From: Candidatus Methylomirabilota bacterium
GTDB lineage: Bacteria; Methylomirabilota; Methylomirabilia; Methylomirabilales; 2-02-FULL-66-22
Assembly (NCBI GenBank): GCA_016209725.1
Contig: JACQVO010000229.1
Location: forward strand, 1 to 7,221
Direction: 5' to 3'
Length of the DNA: 7,221 bases
Shown here: one piece after another, positions 1 through 5,336 of the stretch
Layout of the letters: each line of letters begins with the position of its first letter
How positions within the stretch are numbered: the stretch's first letter is position 1
Notes under the pieces: generated by a model
Database searches by the model: none
What the model saw: only the letters and a program-made list of their open reading frames with translations
Told to the model about the DNA's origin: nothing
Program-made: the position numbers and the translations under genes

Positions 1-1
1 G

Positions 2-367
2 GTGATCATCTGGACCGGGTTCTGGTCCCGAATCTGGATCCTCTTCGGCGGATCCAACCAGCTCTTCGCGGGCCTGGCCCTGGTCCTGATCACGATCTGG
101 CTGGCCCAGTCTGGGAAGTCGTATCGGTGGGCCATGTGGCCGGCGATCTTCATGTACGTGACGACCGTCGCCGCCCTGGTCGTGACGGCCTGGGTGTCCT
201 TCCAGGCGGCCCTCGCGCCGGACCTCAAGGGCGCCTTCATCTTCGGCAACCTGGTGGCGGCGGCGATCGGGTTCACCCTGGTCATCCTGTCGCTGATCCT
301 GGCCTACGATGCGATCCAGGCCTTTGGCCGGGCGCGCACGCTGCGACCGGCGGCGGCCCGGGCCTAG
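2..367 (+). CDS. cstA: CstA-family (carbon starvation protein) transporter, C-terminal part only
   Basis: This is the 3' end of a gene that begins before the window; the GTG at position 2 is only the first in-frame codon, not the true start. The 121 visible residues are very hydrophobic. The segment WILFGGSNQLFAGLALVLIT (about residues 12-31) matches the (L/I)WPLFGxSNQLLAALAL signature near the end of CstA proteins. Three membrane spans can be seen, at roughly residues 20-36, 45-69 and 78-106, followed by a short basic tail rich in Arg and Ala. CstA proteins are inner-membrane carriers associated with peptide or pyruvate uptake during nutrient limitation. The family assignment rests on recognising the motif by eye. 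Substrate cannot be judged from this fragment. A terminator-like hairpin starts 18 nt after the stop codon. Confidence 0.8.
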   Translation: MIIWTGFWSRIWILFGGSNQLFAGLALVLITIWLAQSGKSYRWAMWPAIFMYVTTVAALVVTAWVSFQAALAPDLKGAFIFGNLVAAAIGFTLVILSLILAYDAIQAFGRARTLRPAAARA

Positions 368-385
368 CTCCAGGTGTCCGCTTTA

Positions 386-424
386 CCGCCACGGGCAGGG
401 TTTCCCCCGCCCGTGGCGGCTTTT
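386..424 (+). terminator. Strong GC-rich hairpin after cstA, likely rho-independent terminator or attenuator
   Basis: An 11-bp perfect inverted repeat (CCGCCACGGGC at 386-396, GCCCGTGGCGG at 409-419) can extend inward by three more G-C pairs (398-400 with 405-407) after one mismatch. It is followed by C and TTTT at 421-424. This is the form of an intrinsic terminator with a short U-tract. The next gene's Shine-Dalgarno (425-432) begins directly after the T run, so the hairpin could also attenuate or control expression of the thioredoxin-like pair. Confidence 0.7.
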
Positions 425-435
425 GGGAGGGGATC

Positions 436-819
436 GTGCCCACCGTCAATGTCGAAGTCATCGCCCCCCTGATCTCCGGGGCAACGCATTGCCAGCACTG
501 TGAAAATTTCCTCGACGACGTCGGGATCTCCCAGCGGGTCCAGGAGGAGGAACTCAAGTCCTATCCCGAGGAGATGTGGCAGGATTACGCCCGCCTGTCC
601 CAGATGGTGCGGGACCTCACCGCCCGCTATGGGAATCAACTCCGGATCACGCTCATAGATCCCCACACTCCCATGGGGCTGTGGAAGTCCGTCCGCCACT
701 GGGTCCGGAGCTACCCGACCTTCATCGTGAACGGCCAGGCGAAATACGCGGGCTGGGACCTGGGTTCCCTGGACTGCCTGCTGCGGGCGGGCGGGGCGGC
801 TGTCCCTGCTGCGTCCTGA
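436..819 (+). CDS. Thioredoxin-fold protein with CxxC redox motif (Cys paralog of the next gene)
   Basis: A small protein of 127 residues with no signal peptide or membrane span, so probably cytoplasmic. The GTG start is chosen because GGAGG (426-430) lies 5 nt upstream and because the encoded N-terminus aligns without gaps to the next gene. A first beta strand (residues 4-10) leads into the motif H18-C19-Q20-H21-C22. A helical, charged middle part contains SYPEEMWQDYARLS (42-55). A second strand, RITLIDP (70-76), is followed by SYPTFIVNG (92-100), whose Pro94 sits where thioredoxins carry their conserved cis-proline, and then GWD (106-108). This order (strand, CxxC, helix, strand, cis-Pro) is that of thioredoxin/glutaredoxin-like proteins, but I do not recognise a named family. 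A thiol-disulfide or peroxide-related redox role is an inference. It is the first of a tandem pair, with a 38-nt gap to the selenocysteine version. Readers starting at an upstream ATG (127) would add a spurious N-terminus that overlaps cstA out of frame. Confidence 0.85.
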   Translation: MPTVNVEVIAPLISGATHCQHCENFLDDVGISQRVQEEELKSYPEEMWQDYARLSQMVRDLTARYGNQLRITLIDPHTPMGLWKSVRHWVRSYPTFIVNGQAKYAGWDLGSLDCLLRAGGAAVPAAS

Positions 820-845
820 GGCCCGGCCGGCCCGAGTCCAGCGCC

Positions 846-853
846 GGGGAGGG
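846..853 (+). promoter_or_regulatory. Shine-Dalgarno site that fixes the GTG start at 858
   Basis: GGGGAGGG lies just before the GTG at 858. Its GGAGG core (848-852) is 5 nt from the start codon, exactly the same spacing as in the preceding paralog (GGAGG 426-430, GTG 436). This argues that translation begins before the in-frame TGA at 912, and not at the internal GTG at 948, which lies inside the hairpin's 3' arm and has no comparable Shine-Dalgarno. Confidence 0.8.
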
Positions 854-857
854 TGTC

Positions 858-1298
858 GTGCGACCGCTGATCATCGAGGTTGTCGCGCCGGTCCTGACCG
901 GCTTCTACCACTGACCCCACTGCGAGACGTTCCTGGACGGAGCGGGCGTGGGGCGGCAGGTTCATACGCAGGAGATCAACGAATATCCGGAGGACGTGAA
1001 GGAGGAGTACCTGCGCCTGTCGGAGTGGGTGCGAAAGACCCGGGACACGTACGGGCAACGTGTGGTGATTCGCATCGTGGATCCGCAATCTCTGGGAGGC
1101 TTCTGGAAGGTTCTGCGCCAGCGCATCCGGCGCTATCCGACCTTCCTGATCGAGGGTGGCGAGCGCATCGTGGGCTGGGACGGGGACCCTGATGGGGTGG
1201 TGGCCCGCGCGCTCGCCCGGCAGTCAAGTGCCGTCCCGCATGAAGCGCCCGCCTCGTATGGTGATTCTCAAGCCCCTTCACAATTCCGTTCACCCTGA
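858..1298 (+). CDS. Predicted selenoprotein: thioredoxin-fold protein with UxxC motif (in-frame TGA at 912-914 = Sec19)
   Basis: Read from GTG 858, the frame runs 18 codons, meets TGA (912-914), and continues open to a TGA at 1296-1298. That gives 146 residues if the first TGA encodes selenocysteine. The N-terminus is MRPLIIEVVAPVLTGFYH, then U19-P20-H21-C22. It aligns gaplessly with the preceding protein, whose C19-x-x-C22 sits at the same positions; I count 43 identities in 108. The match continues on both sides of the TGA: E7, A10-P11, G15 and H18 before it; HCE, FLD, YPE, RLS, YPTF and GWD after it. So the frame is one functional protein, with Sec in place of the attacking redox Cys. A SECIS-like stem-loop follows directly (915-953). 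TGG is used for Trp here and TGA is the normal stop of neighbouring genes, so general recoding is unlikely. Role inferred: a selenium-dependent thiol oxidoreductase or peroxide-reducing partner, cytoplasmic. The C-terminal extension of about 38 residues after GWD is unconserved and its last codons lie in a palindromic repeat. The alternative is a nonsense-mutated pseudogene. Confidence 0.82.
915..953 (+). promoter_or_regulatory. Candidate bacterial SECIS element (Sec insertion stem-loop)
   Basis: Directly after the TGA, CCCCAC (915-920) pairs perfectly with GTGGGG (948-953). After an unpaired T921, G922-C923 can pair with G946-C947. Past an internal loop (924-927 against 945), CGTTCC (928-933) pairs with GGAGCG (939-944) through one G-U pair. 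The apical loop is five bases, TGGAC (934-938). Bacterial SECIS elements recognised by SelB lie in the coding region just after UGA, with a small apical loop starting roughly 16-37 nt downstream and a G in its first two positions. Here the loop starts after 19 intervening nt and its second base is G. The Cys paralog has no such structure at the same place. Pairing was worked out by hand without folding energies. Confidence 0.72.
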
Positions 1299-1348
1299 GC
1301 CTGTCGAAGGGTGAGGAATTCAGGCTTCGACAAGCTCAGCCCGAACGG
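1286..1348. repeat. Imperfect palindromic (REP-like) intergenic repeat
   Basis: Two 24-nt arms (1286-1309 and 1325-1348) are inverted copies with 20 of 24 positions complementary, around a 15-nt loop. The arms begin and end with CCGTTC and GAACGG and share CTGAGC and TGTCGAAG. Sequences of the type CTGAGCTTGTCGAAG recur as dispersed palindromic repeats between genes in many bacterial genomes (recalled, not searched). The stop codon of the selenoprotein gene (1296-1298) lies within the left arm. The hairpin may also help end or stabilise that transcript, though no T-tract follows. Confidence 0.7.
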
Positions 1349-1409
1349 GTCCCCTGTAAAGCCATTTCTGAGTCACCACACTAGCTCCCTCCCGGAGCAC
1401 ATGCATTCC

Positions 1410-1443
1410 GTGGCTGCCGACCCCGGCGGCCACTTCTGTTTCT
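1410..1443 (+). terminator. Likely intrinsic terminator of the thioredoxin-like gene pair
   Basis: A compact 10-bp stem, 1410-1419 with 1424-1433 (one G-U pair at 1415/1428), closes a four-base loop ACCC. A T-rich tail, TTCTGTTTCTG (1434-1444), follows. It lies between the selenoprotein gene and the promoter of the next operon, the expected place for a terminator. The T-tract is interrupted, so efficiency may be moderate. Confidence 0.6.
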
Positions 1444-1473
1444 GCATCAGAGGGCCCAGGTTGGGCTTTTTGC

Positions 1474-1503
1474 TTGACATGGTTTTCGGGGCCTCGGTAC
1501 ATT
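1474..1503 (+). promoter_or_regulatory. Sigma-70-type promoter for the ABC transporter operon
   Basis: A perfect -35 hexamer TTGACA (1474-1479) is followed after 18 nt by TACATT (1498-1503), four of six matches to TATAAT. A start of transcription near 1510 would leave a leader of about 40 nt before the ATG at 1550, which has GGGGAGGGGG (1538-1547) as ribosome binding site. The placement directly after a terminator-like hairpin and before a solute-binding protein gene supports the call. No operator was evident. Confidence 0.6.
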
Positions 1504-1549
1504 CGCACCTCCAGCAAGGGTTCGGACAATTCGCATAGGGGAGGGGGAC

Positions 1550-3199
1550 ATGGGAACGCAAACAGAGAAGGTTGTGCGGGAATACGCTCGCCGCTTTCCG
1601 CGGGGCGTGCTGCTCATGGCCGCCCTGGCTTTCGGATTTCAGGCCTGGACCGCCGACACCCCGCAGGCGGCGACTCCCGAAACACCGCAGCCCGGTGGCG
1701 AACTCGTTTTCGCCGTGGGCGCGGAACCTCCATCCTTCGACGGGCACCGGGAGACGACATTTGCCATGATTCACCCGGTCGCCCCCCACTACAGCCTCCT
1801 GCTGAAGTTCGACGCGGACAACTACCCGAAGATCGTGGGGGACCTGGCGGAGAGCTGGACTGTCTCCCGGGACGGGTTGACCTTCACCTTCAAGATCCGG
1901 GACGGTGTAAAATTTCACGACGGAAGCCTGCTGACCGCCAGGGACATCAAGGCGACCTACGACAAGATTGTTGCTCCTCCGGCAGGCGTGGTGAGCGTGC
2001 GAAAGGCTTCGTACGCCGCCGTGGACCGCGTCGAGGCTCCGGATGCGCGCACGGTGGTCTTCCGGCTGAAGTGGCCGGAGGCCTCCATGCTGGCCAACCT
2101 GGCCTCGCCCTGGAACTTCATCTATAAGGCCGACATCCTGGCCAAGGATCCCCGCTGGTACGAGAAGAATATCCTCGGCACGGGGCCCTTCAAGTTCGTG
2201 GAGTACGTTTCCGGATCTCACTGGGTGGGCAAGCGGCACGAGGACTACTTCGTGAAGGGACGGCCCTACCTGGACGGCTACCGGGCCCTCTTCATCAGGG
2301 ATACCGCGGCGCGGCTGGCCGCCGTGCGGGGAGGGCGCGCCCTGGTGGAATTCCGCGGGGACTCCCCCGCGGCCCGGGACGATCTGGTCAGAGCCCTGGG
2401 AGACAAAGTCGTCGTCCAGGAGAGCACCTGGATTTGCGCTCTGACCCTGGTCATCAACGCCGAAAAGAAGCCCTTCGACGATCCTCGCGTTCGCCGCGCC
2501 TTGACGGTGGCGGTGGACCGGTGGGAGGCCTCCCGCGTCCTCTCCAAGATCGCCTTTTTGAAGGGGGTGGGCGGCCTCCTCCGGCCCGGCTCGGAGTACG
2601 CCATGCCCGAAGCGGAGCTAACCAAGCTGGCTGGGTTCGGCAAGAACATTGAAGCCTCCCGCACCGAGGCCCGGCGCCTCCTGCGCGAGGCAGGGGTTCC
2701 GGACGGGTTCAAGTTCACCTTCAAGAACCGCGACGTGGCCATGCCCTATCAACCCATGGGCATCTACCTGATCGACCAGTGGCGGAAGGTTGGGCTGAAC
2801 GTGACCCAGATCGTCCAGGAGACGGGTCCCTATACCGCCGATCTGCGGGCCGGCAATTACGAGACGAACCAGGACTTCGCCTGCGACTTCATGGACGAGC
2901 CGGACCTGCAGCTCTTCAAGTACCTCTCCAGCGACAAGAGCCCGGCCAATTACGGCCGCTACAAGGACCCGACCCTGGACGACCTGTACCTGAAGCAGGC
3001 GCGCGCCACCGATCCCGCAGAGCGGAAGAAGCTCGTCTGGGCCTTCGAGCGCCGGGTCCTGGACGAGATGGCTTACCAGTGGCCGACCCTGTGGTGGCAA
3101 CGGATCATTCCCCAATGGGCGAAGCTCAAGGGCTGGAAGATCACCCCCAGCCACTACCTGAACCAGGACCTGCGGGACGTCTGGCTGGCGAAGGAGTGA
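1550..3199 (+). CDS. ABC transporter substrate-binding protein, family 5 (DppA/OppA type)
   Basis: A 549-residue exported solute-binding protein, close to the usual 500-550 of the peptide/nickel-binding family (SBP_bac_5). A basic N-terminus (R10, RR at 14-15, R18) and a hydrophobic stretch at 19-34 form a Sec-type signal peptide; the cleavage site is unclear. No lipobox Cys is present, so it is probably free in the periplasm. Family hallmarks are GGELVFAV (49-56), the block GDLAESW..SRDGLTFTFKIRDGVKFHDG (97-125), GTGPFKF (210-216), and KPFDDPRVRRALTVAVDR (307-324). It would capture a peptide-like or other small solute and deliver it to the DppB/DppC-like permeases encoded next. The exact ligand cannot be read from sequence, since this family also binds nickel, opines, sugars and other compounds. 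ATG 1550 is favoured by the Shine-Dalgarno GGAGG (1540-1544) 5 nt upstream. Confidence 0.93.
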   Translation: MGTQTEKVVREYARRFPRGVLLMAALAFGFQAWTADTPQAATPETPQPGGELVFAVGAEPPSFDGHRETTFAMIHPVAPHYSLLLKFDADNYPKIVGDLAESWTVSRDGLTFTFKIRDGVKFHDGSLLTARDIKATYDKIVAPPAGVVSVRKASYAAVDRVEAPDARTVVFRLKWPEASMLANLASPWNFIYKADILAKDPRWYEKNILGTGPFKFVEYVSGSHWVGKRHEDYFVKGRPYLDGYRALFIRDTAARLAAVRGGRALVEFRGDSPAARDDLVRALGDKVVVQESTWICALTLVINAEKKPFDDPRVRRALTVAVDRWEASRVLSKIAFLKGVGGLLRPGSEYAMPEAELTKLAGFGKNIEASRTEARRLLREAGVPDGFKFTFKNRDVAMPYQPMGIYLIDQWRKVGLNVTQIVQETGPYTADLRAGNYETNQDFACDFMDEPDLQLFKYLSSDKSPANYGRYKDPTLDDLYLKQARATDPAERKKLVWAFERRVLDEMAYQWPTLWWQRIIPQWAKLKGWKITPSHYLNQDLRDVWLAKE

Positions 3200-3218
3200 C
3201 GCCGCGAACCGGCGGCGT
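3199..3218 (+). other. Hairpin at the end of the binding-protein gene
   Basis: ACGCCGC (3199-3205) and GCGGCGT (3212-3218) form a perfect 7-bp stem with a six-base loop, starting at the last base of the stop codon. There is no T-tract, so this is unlikely to be a complete terminator. Hairpins between binding-protein and permease genes often stabilise the upstream mRNA, giving more binding protein than permease; that role here is inferred. Confidence 0.45.
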
Positions 3219-3324
3219 GAAGGCGGGGAAAACCTGAGCGGGCGGCGCGCTGCCGGCATCCAGCTCGATTCGGAGAGCGGGCAGCGGGCCGCTCTGTTTC
3301 CCGAGTCGCCCGCGGGCGCACACC

Positions 3325-4278
3325 ATGCGGCGGTTCATCCTGACGCGGTTCCTGGTGATGATCCCGACCCTGCTGGGGGTGGCGCTCCTGGTCTTCCTCC
3401 TCCTGCGGGTGGTGCCCGGCGATATCGTCCAGCTCAAGTACGCGGGCGAGGGGGCCTTCGTCCCCAAGGAGACCCTCGACCTGGAGCGAGCGCGCCTGGG
3501 CCTGGACAAGCCCCTGTGGCGGCAGTTCGTGGACTGGATGTGGGGCATGGTCCGGTTCGACTTCGGCCTGTCCATGTGGACGGGGCGTCCCATCCGCACC
3601 GAGATTGCCCTCCGCCTGCAGCTCAGCCTTCAGCTTGCCATCATGGCGACGGTCATCGCCAGCCTGCTGGCTATTCCGTTGGGAACGCTCGCCGCGGTGA
3701 AGCAGGACACATGGGTAGACCACCTCGTCCGGATCTTCAGCATCGCCGGCCTGGCAACCCCCAGTTTCTGGCTGGGAATCTTGATGATCCTCTCGCTCCT
3801 CATCCTGTTCGGCTGGATCCCCCCCATGACCTTTACGCCCGTCTGGGTGGATCCCTGGGCCAACCTGTCTCAGCTCATCTGGCCAGCCCTGGCGGTGGGG
3901 TATCGGTACTCGGCCATGGCCACCCGGATGACCCGATCAGCGGTCCTGGAGGTCCTGCGGGAGGACTACGTCCGGACCGCCCGGGCCAAGGGTCTTTGGG
4001 AGCCGCTGGTGATCGCCCGCCACGCCCTCCGGAATGCCCTGTTGCCGGTGACCGCCGTGATCGGCCTCGAGTTCGCTTTCCTCATCGGGGGGCTGGTCGT
4101 CACGGAGCAGGTCTTCAACCTGAACGGGATCGGGATGCTGTTCGTCGAGGCGATCTCGAGGCGGGACTACACCATGACCCAGGCCCTGGTCCTGCTGGTG
4201 GGGGTCACCTTCATCGCGGTGAACTTCGTACTGGATCTGCTCTACGCGATCCTGGACCCGCGGGTCCGGCACCGCTAG
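3325..4278 (+). CDS. ABC transporter permease, DppB/OppB type
   Basis: A 317-residue inner-membrane permease of the binding-protein-dependent transport family. The N-terminus RRFILTRFLVMIPTLLGVAL (2-21), leading into LRVVPGD (27-33), is typical of DppB-like subunits. About six membrane spans are visible (near residues 9-29, 100-124, 135-163, 183-199, 244-260 and 286-310). The cytoplasmic EAA loop that docks on the ATPase lies at 213-241 (EDYVRTARAKG followed by HALRNALLP). The protein ends with the usual LLYAILDPRVR. It would pair with the next gene's product to form the channel. A 125-nt gap separates it from the binding-protein gene, and no strong Shine-Dalgarno precedes the ATG, so the start rests on agreement with family N-termini. 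Confidence 0.93.
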   Translation: MRRFILTRFLVMIPTLLGVALLVFLLLRVVPGDIVQLKYAGEGAFVPKETLDLERARLGLDKPLWRQFVDWMWGMVRFDFGLSMWTGRPIRTEIALRLQLSLQLAIMATVIASLLAIPLGTLAAVKQDTWVDHLVRIFSIAGLATPSFWLGILMILSLLILFGWIPPMTFTPVWVDPWANLSQLIWPALAVGYRYSAMATRMTRSAVLEVLREDYVRTARAKGLWEPLVIARHALRNALLPVTAVIGLEFAFLIGGLVVTEQVFNLNGIGMLFVEAISRRDYTMTQALVLLVGVTFIAVNFVLDLLYAILDPRVRHR

Positions 4279-4290
4279 ACAAGGCGGACA

Positions 4291-5199
4291 ATGGGCGAGC
4301 GAGTCTTCGAACTGCCGGAGATCGGGTTCAGCGCGCGCCTCGAGGCCGCGATGCCTCGCGGGGTCTCGGCCCTGCTCTGGTTCCTGCGAAAGAAACCGTT
4401 GGGAGCGGCAGGAGCGCTTGTCATCGGTGGCATGCTTTTGATGGCGTTGGCGGCCGGGATGGTGGCGCCCTACGATCCGCTGGAGACCGACTTTGGGGCC
4501 ATGCTGGGACCGCCCGGCCGCGCGCACTGGCTGGGCACCGACGCCTTCGGCCGGGACGTCCTGAGCCGCATCATGCACGGCGCCCGGACGGCGCTCCTGG
4601 TGGGGTTCGCGTCCTCCTTCCTGGGGGCGACCCTGGGCGCCCTTATCGGCGTCGCCTCCGGCTACCTGGGCGGGCGGGTGGACCTCTATACCCAGCGCGG
4701 CATGGACATCGTGATCTCGTTCCCCATCATCGTCCTGGCCCTCACCGTGGTCGCCATGCTGGGGAGCGGAACGTTCAATCTCATCCTGGCCATCACGATC
4801 CCGTTCATCCCCCGGGTCTCGCAGGTGGTCAGGGCCAGCGCCCTGTCCATCCGGGAGATGCCCTATATCGAGGCCGCCCGCGCCCTCGGCATGGGCAAGG
4901 CACGGATCATCCTCCGCCATATGTTCCCCAACGTGATGGCATCCTACCTGGTGATGCTGACCGCCTTCCTCGGGCAGGCCATCCTGCTGGAGGCGTCCCT
5001 CAGCTTCCTGGGCCTGGGCACGGCGGAGCCGACGCCGTCCTGGGGCCTCATGCTTCGCGGCGCGGCTGTGGAATTCGCCGAACGGGCGCCCTGGATGGCC
5101 ATATTCCCCGGCCTGACCATCAGCGCCGCCGTCTTCGCCTTCAATGTGCTCGGCGACGCCCTCCGCGATATCCTGGACCCGAAGCTCCGGATGGCCTGA
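4291..5199 (+). CDS. ABC transporter permease, DppC/OppC type
   Basis: A 302-residue inner-membrane permease, the partner of the DppB-like subunit 12 nt upstream. A cytoplasmic N-terminal tail of about 35 residues precedes the first span (39-59), followed by APYDP (59-63). The family hallmark HWLGTDAFGRDVLSR lies at 79-93, with GARTALLVG just after it. The EAA loop is at 191-214 (PYIEAARALGMGKARIILRH onward). The region LEASLSFLGLGTAEPTPSWG (233-252) and the C-terminal NVLGDALRDILDPKLR (285-300) are also standard for DppC. Only a weak AAGGCGG Shine-Dalgarno precedes ATG 4291, so translation is probably coupled to the upstream gene. No ATP-binding subunit gene follows. Confidence 0.93.
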   Translation: MGERVFELPEIGFSARLEAAMPRGVSALLWFLRKKPLGAAGALVIGGMLLMALAAGMVAPYDPLETDFGAMLGPPGRAHWLGTDAFGRDVLSRIMHGARTALLVGFASSFLGATLGALIGVASGYLGGRVDLYTQRGMDIVISFPIIVLALTVVAMLGSGTFNLILAITIPFIPRVSQVVRASALSIREMPYIEAARALGMGKARIILRHMFPNVMASYLVMLTAFLGQAILLEASLSFLGLGTAEPTPSWGLMLRGAAVEFAERAPWMAIFPGLTISAAVFAFNVLGDALRDILDPKLRMA

Positions 5200-5232
5200 G
5201 GCCCGCCCGCCGCCGTCTGCCCATAGCCCGCA

Positions 5233-5285
5233 GGGGGACGACCCTTGGGGACCCGGCAACGAGCCACGAGGGAAAGCCGTCCCCC
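5233..5285. repeat. Inverted repeat in the gap between the DppC-like and MFS genes
   Basis: GGGGGACG (5233-5240) and CGTCCCCC (5278-5285) are perfectly complementary over 8 bp around a 37-nt loop, in the 137-bp space before the MFS gene. It has no T-tract and could be a weak transcript-end structure or chance in GC-rich DNA. I see no clear promoter in this gap, so the MFS gene may be read with the transporter operon. Confidence 0.3.
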
Positions 5286-5336
5286 GTCTCCAGCCGCATG
5301 CGTGACGATCCGGTCCGGCAGGCCGTGGGAGGGTGA

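Noticed and set aside
822..848. Hairpin between the two thioredoxin-like genes (CCCGGC 822-827 with GCCGGG 843-848)
   Set aside because: Only 6 bp in very GC-rich DNA with a 15-nt loop. It might mask part of the Shine-Dalgarno, but chance is as likely.
948..1298. Independent gene starting at the GTG at 948
   Set aside because: It lacks a Shine-Dalgarno, starts inside the SECIS-like stem, and would omit the first strand and redox motif that clearly align with the paralog upstream of the TGA.
858..1298. Nonsense-mutated pseudogene, or TGA read as Trp
   Set aside because: The frame is otherwise intact, the TGA sits precisely on the catalytic Cys column, a SECIS-like fold follows, and TGA is the normal stop of other genes here. 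A TGC to TGA mutation cannot be fully excluded without the genome.
1586..1606. Twin-arginine (Tat) signal in the binding protein
   Set aside because: An RR pair followed by Phe is present near residue 14, but the surrounding residues do not match the SRRxFLK consensus; an ordinary Sec signal is simpler.
1373..2239. 288-codon minus-strand open frame
   Set aside because: Antisense to the binding-protein gene and its promoter region; no recognisable domain.
3516..5336. 606-codon + strand open frame overlapping both permeases
   Set aside because: Pro/Gly/Arg/His-rich translation with no domain; an out-of-frame shadow of the DppB- and DppC-like genes.
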